This document shows, in pieces, positions 17,688 through 24,820 of a stretch of 64,000 bases of DNA (positions within the stretch are counted from its first letter, which is position 1; each line of letters starts with the position of its first letter). The notes below the pieces were generated by a model, which did not search any database, was not told where the DNA came from, and was given only the letters and a program-made list of their open reading frames with translations. Both the position numbers and the translations under genes were made by a program. The stretch spans positions 620,001-684,000 of the forward strand of contig NZ_CP032489.1 of NCBI RefSeq assembly GCF_003600625.1, written 5' to 3'. The DNA is from Arachidicoccus soli (GTDB lineage: Bacteria; Bacteroidota; Bacteroidia; Chitinophagales; Chitinophagaceae).

Positions 17688-18800
17688 ATGAAAAGAATAT
17701 TTATGGCGCTCTTTGTGCTGTTTTCATTAATGGCATTGAATGCTATGGGACAAGATGCAACAGACTCTACCAAAAATGCGCCTACATTAAAAATTAGTGG
17801 CTCTGCAGATGGATATTATCGATACAATTTTAATGCACCGTCGGGAACGACTAATAATCTAACAAGCTTTACAGGTTCTCAAAATTCTTTTGAATTAGGT
17901 ATGGCATCTGTACGTTTTGATGGTTCCGCCTTAAACGGGAAAATATCCGCAACAGCCGATTTGGGCTTCGGTAGAAGAGCCGAAGAATTCTCTTATACTG
18001 ATGGCGAAACCGCAAACGGGCACAGTACACTTCAAGCTGTTAAGCAATTGTATGTAAATTTTGCGGTGGGAAAAAATATCACATTCACATTGGGTAAATG
18101 GGCTACTCATATTGGCTACGAGGTATTAGACGCCTACGCAAATAGAAATTACAGTATGGATTATATGTTTTCCTACGGACCTTTTTCTCACACTGGATTT
18201 AAAGCTCAATACACCAAGGGCTCGTTAGGGATAATGTTAGGTATCGCTAACCCTACAGATGTAGTTACGACTACCTCTACAGTGAAAACGTTACTAGGCC
18301 AGGTCTCTGAATCTTTTGGTAAAACAAATCTATACTTAAACTACCAAGGTTTTTTTGGCGCAAAACATGGAACTAATACGAGTAATCTGGTTACTTATAA
18401 TAACCTAAAAAGCCTAAATCAATTAGATGTAGTATTGACTTCTACATTAAGCAAACAGTTTAGTTTGGGCTACAATGGAACCGTACAATTTAGAGATGAT
18501 ATTGACCCAACGATAGGAAATAAAACCTGGTGGGGGTCTGCGTTGTACTTGAACTACGACCCTACAGATAAGGTTGGTCTCTCGCTGAGAGGCGAATATG
18601 TAGAAGATAAAAAAGCGAGTTTATTGCCTGCTACAAAACTTACAGACTTAACGCTTACGCTAGATTATAAACTAGGTGGTCAGTTCTCGCTGATGCCCGA
18701 GTTGAGATATGATCATGCAGCTCAAGATATATTTAAGAATAACGATGGAAATACAAATTCTACTTTTGGTGGATTGGTCGCAGTCGTCTATCACTTCTAA
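17688..18800 (+). CDS. Outer membrane porin-like beta-barrel protein
   Basis: A 370-residue protein with a signal peptide cleaved near ALNAMGQ. The mature sequence alternates hydrophobic and polar residues with aromatic girdles (DGYYRYNF, LYVNFAVGKNITFTLGKW, LRGEYVED) and ends with VVYHF, a typical C-terminal aromatic needed for outer-membrane assembly. The pattern suits a ~16-strand porin of the Bacteroidota 'porin'/DUF1597-like group. The substrate is unknown. Position behind amt and nhaA suggests passage of small ions, which is inference. A strong terminator follows. Confidence 0.85.
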   Translation: MKRIFMALFVLFSLMALNAMGQDATDSTKNAPTLKISGSADGYYRYNFNAPSGTTNNLTSFTGSQNSFELGMASVRFDGSALNGKISATADLGFGRRAEEFSYTDGETANGHSTLQAVKQLYVNFAVGKNITFTLGKWATHIGYEVLDAYANRNYSMDYMFSYGPFSHTGFKAQYTKGSLGIMLGIANPTDVVTTTSTVKTLLGQVSESFGKTNLYLNYQGFFGAKHGTNTSNLVTYNNLKSLNQLDVVLTSTLSKQFSLGYNGTVQFRDDIDPTIGNKTWWGSALYLNYDPTDKVGLSLRGEYVEDKKASLLPATKLTDLTLTLDYKLGGQFSLMPELRYDHAAQDIFKNNDGNTNSTFGGLVAVVYHF

Positions 18801-18813
18801 GAAAACAACCTTT

Positions 18814-18851
18814 AAAGAATGAGTCAGAATTTTGGCTCTGACTCATTCTTT
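18814..18851 (+). terminator. Terminator between porin and phosphoesterase genes
   Basis: A 15-bp perfect stem (AAAGAATGAGTCAGA with its complement) with an 8-base loop and a T-rich tail on the plus strand. It overlaps the last codons of the convergent phosphoesterase gene, which ends at 18824. Confidence 0.85.
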
Positions 18852-19345
18852 AATTTTTTCCCTAATTCAATAACTAGGCAATCTTTTATCTCTTTTTTGT
18901 CTATAACAAACTTTATGAGCGTTTGTACTTGGTGCCAACCTTGTTTGCCACAAGCACCGGGATTCATGTGTAAACAATGCAGTTTTTCGTCGTATATGAT
19001 TTTTAGAATATGTGAATGTCCGCTGATAAAAAGCTGTGGTTTTTCTTTTTTGATTAAGTCCCTAACGCCTGGTGCATAGCGTCCGGGATAACCGCCAATA
19101 TGTTTCAGCAATACTTTTACTTCCTCGCAATAAAAAATATTTTCTAAAGGAAATTCCGCACGCACTTTTTGACCATCAATATTGCCGTATACACCACGTA
19201 AAGGTTTAAAATCTCTAAGTGACTTTAATATTGTCGCATCACCTACATCCCCCGCATGCCAGATCTCATCACAATCTTCAAAATGTTTAAATACATTTTC
19301 GGGCAGATAACTATGTGTGTCGGAGAGTAAGCCAATTTTTGTCAT
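18824..19345 (-). CDS. YfcE/MJ0936-type metallophosphoesterase
   Basis: A 173-residue calcineurin-like phosphoesterase. The dinuclear metal-site motifs are all present in order: SDTHS (residues 8-12), GDVGD (about 32-36), GNID (about 54-57), and GHSH near 109 followed by a MNPGACGKQ segment. Members cleave phosphodiesters in vitro; the natural substrate is usually unknown. It lies 14 bp downstream of methylglyoxal synthase on the same strand and probably shares its transcript. Its last codons form part of the terminator hairpin of the facing porin gene. Confidence 0.9.
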   Translation of the reverse strand: MTKIGLLSDTHSYLPENVFKHFEDCDEIWHAGDVGDATILKSLRDFKPLRGVYGNIDGQKVRAEFPLENIFYCEEVKVLLKHIGGYPGRYAPGVRDLIKKEKPQLFISGHSHILKIIYDEKLHCLHMNPGACGKQGWHQVQTLIKFVIDKKEIKDCLVIELGKKLKNESEPKF

Positions 19346-19359
19346 AAGGAAGAAATCAA

Positions 19360-19818
19360 TTAAGATGTAATTTTTCTATTTAAATAACCAGAATAATCGG
19401 TTACTTCGGTACTATAGGATTGTTGCATATAAGGAGAAGATAATATAAAATCTGCAGTTGCAGGGCAGCAAGCCATGGGGATATTCCAGACAACGCCAAG
19501 ACGTAATAAAGCTTTTACATCGCTATCATGTGGCTGTGCTTCCATTGGATCCCAAAAGAAAATTACCATATCTATTTGACCTGTTGCTATCATCGCGCCC
19601 ATTTGTTGATCCCCCCCTAAAGGGCCACTCATTACACGCTGCACCGGGACACCAATTTTTTCTTCAATTCTTGCTCCGGTGGTGCCTGTAGCAATAAGAT
19701 TGTGCTTTATCAATTCATCTTTGTGTGCGCTAATCCAATCGATCAAATCATCTTTTTTATGATCGTGTGCGACTAAAGCAATGTTCTTTTTGGCTTTAAG
19801 CTCTTTATAAGATTTCAT
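19360..19818 (-). CDS. mgsA: Methylglyoxal synthase
   Basis: A 152-residue enzyme that converts dihydroxyacetone phosphate to methylglyoxal and phosphate, a bypass used when triose phosphates build up. Conserved features are visible: VAHDHKK near the start, phosphate-binding ATGTTGARI, SGPLGGDQQMGAMIA, and the catalytic-aspartate region FFWDPMEAQPHDSDVKALLRL. Length matches the family. It is preceded by the GNAT-like gene (7-bp gap) and followed by the phosphoesterase gene (14-bp gap), so a three-gene operon is likely. Confidence 0.96.
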   Translation of the reverse strand: MKSYKELKAKKNIALVAHDHKKDDLIDWISAHKDELIKHNLIATGTTGARIEEKIGVPVQRVMSGPLGGDQQMGAMIATGQIDMVIFFWDPMEAQPHDSDVKALLRLGVVWNIPMACCPATADFILSSPYMQQSYSTEVTDYSGYLNRKITS

Positions 19819-19825
19819 TATAATT

Positions 19826-21001
19826 TTATTTTGTAGAATAATCCATTATTGGATGTCGTTCAAAATTGTGTTTGTTGTCAAATATATATCTATATGTAAT
19901 CAAATGCCTGCTTTGTGCTCCACCCAAACCTTTATAAATATTGAGCATGCGCGGATTCCAATCTCCTGTCCACCCCATCTCGTATCTGCTGTAAGATCTT
20001 TCTGCTTGAATGAATTTTGAGCCTTCGGTTATCATAAAAGCATCAATGCCCAGAACTTGATATTTAGGCACTACACCAAAAGCAATTCCTGTAAACCTTT
20101 TACAAACACCCCTTTTTTTCATCCAAAGCAGACGTAGTTTTTGGAGCCAACCGAACTTGCCATTGAAATGTTTAAAATATTGATTAAGGTCTGGAATATT
20201 AATCCACATGGCAATGGGTTCGGTTTTGTAATAAGCAAACCAGATGATGCGCTCATCAATAATAGGCTTCATTTTCATGAAGAGCTTAGCAATATCTTCC
20301 TTCTGGATTTCTTTTCCTTCTTTATGTTGTGACCAAGCTGCATTATAAACCGTGGCAAAGTCTTCGGCGTGTTTTTCTATATTATTGATGTTGATATGAT
20401 GCGCTTCATAGCCAGGTTTCTTTTCAAATTTTGCATGACGCTCAATATATTTTTCAGGCAATTGGTCGTCAATATTCATTGCATAATAATATTGATTGTA
20501 AAAATTTTGGAAACCATAATCTTCAAATAATTTTTGATAATAAGGGGGATTGAAAGCCATTCCGTAAATGGGTTCTTCGTCAAAACCTTCCACCAATAAA
20601 CCCCACCATTTGTCGCGATCGCCAAAATTAATAGGACCATCCATTGCATCCACGCTTTGATTTTTTAACCAGTTCTGGGCAGTGTCAAAAAGCAGGGTTG
20701 CCGCTGCTTGATTATCAGTGCAATCAAAAAATCCAACGCAACCTGTTGGGAAATCCGTGCCGTCATTTAGATACTTTTCGTAAACAAATGCTGCAATACG
20801 ACCGATCGTTTTACCATTGTCTTTCAGCAGCCATCTGCATGCTTTTCCATTTTCATAATACTTATTTTTCTTCTTATCAAATACTTCATTAATGTCATTG
20901 TCTAAAGGGCGTACATAATTTGGGAATGCACTGTTGATACGTGCCGCTACTTCCAGAAACTCTCTTTTATCTTGTATTGATTTTACTTCTACAATATTCA
21001 T
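19826..21001 (-). CDS. GNAT-like acyltransferase-fold protein
   Basis: A protein of 391 residues from the ATG at 20999-21001; a frame-extending start 12 bp upstream is less likely because the conserved MNIVEVKS begins here. It is a large conserved Bacteroidota protein with an acyl-CoA N-acyltransferase-like fold. The first half carries ACRWLLKDNGKTIGRIAAFVYEKY and the C-terminal half FTGIAFGVVPKYQVLGIDAFM, similar to the CoA-binding region of GNATs. No substrate is known. It overlaps nothing and lies 7 bp before mgsA on the same strand, so it is probably the first gene of that operon. Confidence 0.75.
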   Translation of the reverse strand: MNIVEVKSIQDKREFLEVAARINSAFPNYVRPLDNDINEVFDKKKNKYYENGKACRWLLKDNGKTIGRIAAFVYEKYLNDGTDFPTGCVGFFDCTDNQAAATLLFDTAQNWLKNQSVDAMDGPINFGDRDKWWGLLVEGFDEEPIYGMAFNPPYYQKLFEDYGFQNFYNQYYYAMNIDDQLPEKYIERHAKFEKKPGYEAHHININNIEKHAEDFATVYNAAWSQHKEGKEIQKEDIAKLFMKMKPIIDERIIWFAYYKTEPIAMWINIPDLNQYFKHFNGKFGWLQKLRLLWMKKRGVCKRFTGIAFGVVPKYQVLGIDAFMITEGSKFIQAERSYSRYEMGWTGDWNPRMLNIYKGLGGAQSRHLITYRYIFDNKHNFERHPIMDYSTK

Positions 21002-21078
21002 CCTATGCAACAATTTTTACGAAAATAAGTCATGCTTAATAAAAAACAGCGGAATCGTAAATATTCAGCTGTAGCTAT

Positions 21079-21636
21079 TTATTTATCAATATTGTATTCG
21101 TGTATGATGTATTGAATTGATCTTGGATTAAATGGTAAAGTATCCAACTTTTTTAGAATACTTTCTTTGTCAATAATAAGTCTTCTCATATTTTCTTTAG
21201 CTACCGCCTCGGATGAAAGTACGCCATTCACATTTAACAAAGGACCTCCTCTTTTTTGCGCCAGCCAGACAACATTTGTCGTTGTTGGTCCCGGATGATT
21301 GCTATTTAAAAGAACGCATTGATATAAATTTATTCTCCCATTTTCCAGACATTCCATCCATTGGGGATCGGTTGCTTCTGATAAGCGAATGCTACAAAAA
21401 ACTATGCCCTTGGCTGAATAAGCAGAATAAGACGCTGGGCTCAATAGGATTTTTTTACCATTTACAATAAAGTAGGGCTGACTAAAGAGCTTCTTTTGGA
21501 AACGACCGCGAAGTGTATCGTTATTATTATTAACCAAAAAATCGTTGTATTTCTTTTTATGCTTTTGTGCTTCAGAATGTGACTGAATGCAGATACTAAA
21601 GATTAATAATAAAAGAAAAGGTGAGTACTTCTTCAT
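21079..21636 (-). CDS. Secreted protein, unknown function
   Basis: A 185-residue protein from the ATG at 21634-21636, with a signal peptide ending near SHSEAQ. An upstream TTG frame start at 21654 is rejected because it overlaps a -7 box. The mature part begins with a lysine-rich linker, then a beta-rich section (NDTLRGRFQKKLFSQPYFIVNGKKILL) and a C-terminal helix pair. Composition resembles a family of small Bacteroidota proteins that sit beside metabolic genes; I cannot name it. Its upstream DNA was changed by the IS insertion at 21677, which ends 41 bp before the start. Confidence 0.65.
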   Translation of the reverse strand: MKKYSPFLLLLIFSICIQSHSEAQKHKKKYNDFLVNNNNDTLRGRFQKKLFSQPYFIVNGKKILLSPASYSAYSAKGIVFCSIRLSEATDPQWMECLENGRINLYQCVLLNSNHPGPTTTNVVWLAQKRGGPLLNVNGVLSSEAVAKENMRRLIIDKESILKKLDTLPFNPRSIQYIIHEYNIDK

Positions 21637-21651
21637 CCAATTGGTTTTAGA

Positions 21652-21659
21652 CAAAGATA
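21652..21659 (-). promoter_or_regulatory. -7 box (TATCTTTG) of the secreted-protein gene
   Basis: TATCTTTG reads on the minus strand 15 bp before the ATG. In the reconstructed pre-insertion sequence a TTG lies 18 bp upstream, inside the thiolase 3' end. The IS now separates them, so the -33 element has been removed. Confidence 0.55.
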
Positions 21660-21698
21660 GGTGAACTTATGCCAATGGGTGTAAGACAATATTCCAAT

Positions 21699-22814
21699 TT
21701 ATGCTACTCTAATCAAATCCTGAATAATGGTATTTCTCATGCTCTTTGAACAGGCTCTAAGGCATGCAATATTTTGTGCTCCTTGCTCCGTCCACCGTTG
21801 CCCCGAGAGTTTTAATCGTTTTTGTATGACATTCCTATGGGCTGATTCAACAGGCCCGGAGCCTACCAAATAACCTTTTCGCTTATAGGTGCCGTAGAGC
21901 ATTCTTTTTTGATGTGAGTTGTAATAGGATAATAATGATTTTAGCTTGTCTTTACACTCGGCAGTCTTAAAGTGGTCTGGCGCAGCAATGATATTCAGCT
22001 GCTTTATAACATCGCCTACTTTGTCATCATTTAATAGATTTTCCATGGATTCAATCCAGGCCTTCTTTTGATCCTGGTCTTTAAAATAAGTATCTGCAAA
22101 ACCAGTGAGGTATTCCATTGCATGAAAATAATCCAATATCTGCACCGCCTTTGGATAAGCACCTTCAATCCAGTTCCATATCCATGGTGCCCCATCATTG
22201 ATAAATATCAGCGTTCCTGTGTAATCATCTAATCGATTCTCCATTTTACTTAGGAAGGGTTTTACATTGCCAAGACTGACCACATAGTCGGAATAACGAA
22301 TGATATTGCGCTTTTTAGATACCTCCTCGACCTGGTGGGAAGAAAGAAATATTCTCCCCACCTTTATTTCTTTCCATACGTCCTTATGCGTGTCGTCATT
22401 AGCCCGGCATTGAAGAAAGCTCCCATCTACCATAGCATACATATTATCCTGACTGATGTCCTTTCCAGGCCTTGTTAATGACTTTAAATGCTCAAATGCT
22501 GTAGGTATAGACGCCAGTGACAGAACTTTATTTTTCCCCTTGGCCTTTTGTTTTTTTATCGGTGGGCCATTGTTTTGTAGTTCTAGCTTGTGTAACTGCC
22601 CACCATAAAAATTGCATACCCGGTCAATCTGCTTAGGTGTTACTTCCACCTGATTGAACAGGGAAATAAACTCGCTGGCTTTTGAAAATACTACCTCCTG
22701 TCCCATTCTACAGATATAATCCTGCAATAATGGAGTAATGGCAAAATGTCGACTGGTTCTGGCTAATAATGAATCTTTATGAACGATGATTGGCCCTACC
22801 GTTGTCAGGAGTTT
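21699..22814 (-). CDS. IS transposase, catalytic frame (orfB)
   Basis: A 371-residue frame continuing from the first frame by -1 frameshift at the A9 run (22812-22820). It contains acidic catalytic candidates in YAMVDGSFLQCR and LIFINDGAPWIWNW, and the conserved VGSGPVESAHRNVIQKRLKLSGQRW ending, which recalls the GSGxVESA motif of ISKra4/ISLre2 (UPF0236-like) transposases. The frame has no good ATG; a TTG at 22725-22727 could start a shorter protein lacking ~30 residues. Fused with orfA the product is about 445 residues. Its stop codon lies in the left inverted repeat. Confidence 0.85.
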   Translation of the reverse strand, partial: KLLTTVGPIIVHKDSLLARTSRHFAITPLLQDYICRMGQEVVFSKASEFISLFNQVEVTPKQIDRVCNFYGGQLHKLELQNNGPPIKKQKAKGKNKVLSLASIPTAFEHLKSLTRPGKDISQDNMYAMVDGSFLQCRANDDTHKDVWKEIKVGRIFLSSHQVEEVSKKRNIIRYSDYVVSLGNVKPFLSKMENRLDDYTGTLIFINDGAPWIWNWIEGAYPKAVQILDYFHAMEYLTGFADTYFKDQDQKKAWIESMENLLNDDKVGDVIKQLNIIAAPDHFKTAECKDKLKSLLSYYNSHQKRMLYGTYKRKGYLVGSGPVESAHRNVIQKRLKLSGQRWTEQGAQNIACLRACSKSMRNTIIQDLIRVA

Positions 22815-23035
22815 TTTTTTAAGTTCTTATTGACGGGTTCTATACCGGCCATTGCCTGCATCCATTTGTTATTAAAGCTGGAAAACCCTTTGATGGCAAT
22901 TTGCTCATACTCGTAACCATCTTCCATATTATCAAGCTTATCCAACATACTATTTACTTCATGCTCCAACTCCAATTTCAACATATCAACAATCTCTTCC
23001 CGTGATAGTTTGTATTCCTTTTTTGGCCTGCTCAT
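22805..23035 (-). CDS. IS transposase, N-terminal frame (orfA)
   Basis: A 76-residue frame starting MSRPKKEYKLSREEIVDMLK. It is helical and charged, as expected for a DNA-binding or oligomerisation segment of a transposase. It ends in TGA only two codons after the slippery heptamer A AAA AAC, which is in frame with this ORF. Most ribosomes would terminate here; those slipping -1 continue into orfB to make the full transposase. The ATG is 46 bp inside the right inverted repeat. Confidence 0.82.
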   Translation of the reverse strand: MSRPKKEYKLSREEIVDMLKLELEHEVNSMLDKLDNMEDGYEYEQIAIKGFSSFNNKWMQAMAGIEPVNKNLKKNS

Positions 23036-23102
23036 GATTTTGTGCTTTAGTGGAATACAAATATACTGTTTTTAATTATTAATTGGAATATTGTCTTACA
23101 CC

Positions 23103-24287
23103 CTATGCCAATTCAATCACCATTGCACTTGCTCCGCCACCGCCATTGCAAATACCTGCGGCCCCTAATTTCCCGCCATTTTGTTTTAATACATTTATCA
23201 ATGTTACGATGATTCTTGCACCACTGCAACCAAGCGGATGACCGAGAGAAACGGCACCGCCATTGACATTTACTTTTGAAGCATCTAAATTCATTTTTTG
23301 AATATTTGCTAAACCAACAACAGAAAAAGCTTCATTCAATTCAAAAAAATCAATTTGTTGCATACTAAGACCGGCTTTTTTTACAGCTTTTGGTATAGCT
23401 AAAGATGGTGTGGTGGTAAACCATTCCGGGGCCTGCTCCGCATCAGCATAACTTCTAATAATAGCGATAGGTTTTATACTCAGCATTTCGGCTTTTTCTT
23501 TACTCATTAATACTAAAGCAGCAGCACCGTCATTCATCGTAGATGCATTCGCTGCAGTAACTGTTCCATCTTTTTCAAATACGGGCTTTAGTTGAGGTAT
23601 CTTTTCAAATTTTACCTGGAAGGGCTCTTCATCTTTAGCAAAGATCAAATCATCGCTCTTTCTTTGTGGAATAGAAACAGGCGTAATTTCTTCTGAGAAA
23701 TTTCCTGCATTCCAAGCATTTTGACTGCGTGTATAACTTTCAATGGCAAAACGATCTTGATCGTCGCGCGAAATATTGCAATCTGTTGCACATAATTCTG
23801 CTGCGTTTCCCATAGCATAATTATGATACACATCTGTTAAGCCATCTTTAGCTAAGCCATCGATGACGGTTGCGTTTCCATATTTATTGCCCCAACGCAT
23901 TTCGGGTAAATAAAAAGGAACATTGCTCATACTCTCCATTCCACCGGCTACAATAATATCGGCATCGCCAAGCAAAATGCTTTGCGCAGCTAATGCAATT
24001 GCTTTCATTCCACTAGCGCAAACCTTGTTGACAGTTGTGGCGATTACTTCGTTTGGCAGCCCGGCAAATTTCGCTGCTTGCCGCGCGGGAGCTTGCCCCA
24101 TATTGGCTTGTAGCACATTGCCCATAATTACTTCTTCTATTTGATTGGGTTGTAGGCATGCTTTCTCTACGGCACTTTTGATAGCGATTGCACCCAATTG
24201 CGTTGCAGATAAACTTTTCAAGACGCCGCCGAAACTACCGATGGGTGTACGAGTTGCGGATACGATATAAACTATTCTATTATTCAT
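23103..24287 (-). CDS. Acetyl-CoA acetyltransferase (thiolase)
   Basis: A 394-residue type II thiolase that joins two acetyl-CoA to acetoacetyl-CoA or splits the reverse, in short-chain acyl or ketone-body metabolism. The nucleophilic cysteine is in TTVNKVCASGM (about residue 90), with NEAF, GGAVSLGHPLGCSGAR and CNGGGGASAM (second active-site cysteine) all intact. The IS insertion at the 3' end replaced the original TAA by TAG, with no change to the protein. No partner CoA-transferase or hydroxyacyl-CoA dehydrogenase gene is next to it. Confidence 0.95.
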   Translation of the reverse strand: MNNRIVYIVSATRTPIGSFGGVLKSLSATQLGAIAIKSAVEKACLQPNQIEEVIMGNVLQANMGQAPARQAAKFAGLPNEVIATTVNKVCASGMKAIALAAQSILLGDADIIVAGGMESMSNVPFYLPEMRWGNKYGNATVIDGLAKDGLTDVYHNYAMGNAAELCATDCNISRDDQDRFAIESYTRSQNAWNAGNFSEEITPVSIPQRKSDDLIFAKDEEPFQVKFEKIPQLKPVFEKDGTVTAANASTMNDGAAALVLMSKEKAEMLSIKPIAIIRSYADAEQAPEWFTTTPSLAIPKAVKKAGLSMQQIDFFELNEAFSVVGLANIQKMNLDASKVNVNGGAVSLGHPLGCSGARIIVTLINVLKQNGGKLGAAGICNGGGGASAMVIELA

Positions 24288-24550
24288 TTTAATGTCATTG
24301 ATTTTCTCAAAAATAACAAATGTTAGGTTAAGATTAACTTATAGTTTTGCTTATTTTTGTTCAAACGCTAAGTGGGAAAATAATTGACATTAGGTTATAG
24401 TGCATTAGATTTCAACCCAAAACAATGTTGCTGAAAACGCCGGTTTTGGCATTGCCTGCTATGACGTCCATTATCCAAGAGTAATATTCAGACAATTCCT
24501 TTTATTACTTGGTATTATTTAAAATTAAGATAGTCAATAATTCGTCTAAT

Positions 24551-24718
24551 TTATTCAATCTCATTTTCTGTTCTGAATCTAACTCTTTCACTGAAAAAGA
24601 GTACGACAAGAGCAAGGGCTAAAATAAAATGTACATAATTATTTCCTCGGGTAACAAAATAAGCTGCAATCCAAATGATGATAAGTGCGGTTGCTATTCT
24701 GTAGAGTGTTTTTGACAT
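24551..24718 (-). CDS. Small membrane protein, 55 residues
   Basis: ATG at 24716-24718 opens a 55-codon frame. Two hydrophobic helices (TALIIIWIAAYFV, about residues 10-22, and FILALALVVLFF, about 31-42) are separated by a short polar loop with an Asn and His (NNYVH), and the tail is charged. This two-helix plan resembles the very small lmo0937/DUF5670-type stress proteins in size and layout, but the assignment is weak. It follows the thiolase gene region on the same strand and is 102 bp upstream of the MscS-like gene end region. Confidence 0.6.
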   Translation of the reverse strand: MSKTLYRIATALIIIWIAAYFVTRGNNYVHFILALALVVLFFSERVRFRTENEIE

Positions 24719-24820
24719 AGTGCAAAGTAACTACAAAGAAAAATAACGATGATTTGCTTAAAGCTTTAACAAACTGGCCGTCTTTATGGAAACTATTATC
24801 AAATTGAAGAACTTTTCAAT

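Larger units (their letters stand above)
21677..23103 (-). mobile_element. ISKra4/ISLre2-like insertion sequence, 1427 bp
   Basis: Perfect 23-bp inverted repeats at 21677-21699 and 23081-23103 begin GGGTGTAAGACAATATTCC. A perfect 9-bp target duplication, TATGCCAAT, lies at 21668-21676 and 23104-23112. Perfect ends and duplication indicate a recent insertion. It carries two overlapping frames joined by a -1 frameshift signal. It landed within the thiolase stop codon. Confidence 0.93.

Noticed and set aside
24288-24550. Gap between thiolase and the 55-codon gene
   Set aside because: No frame, RNA structure or repeat stands out apart from a TATTTTTG box at 24308-24315 without a -33 partner.
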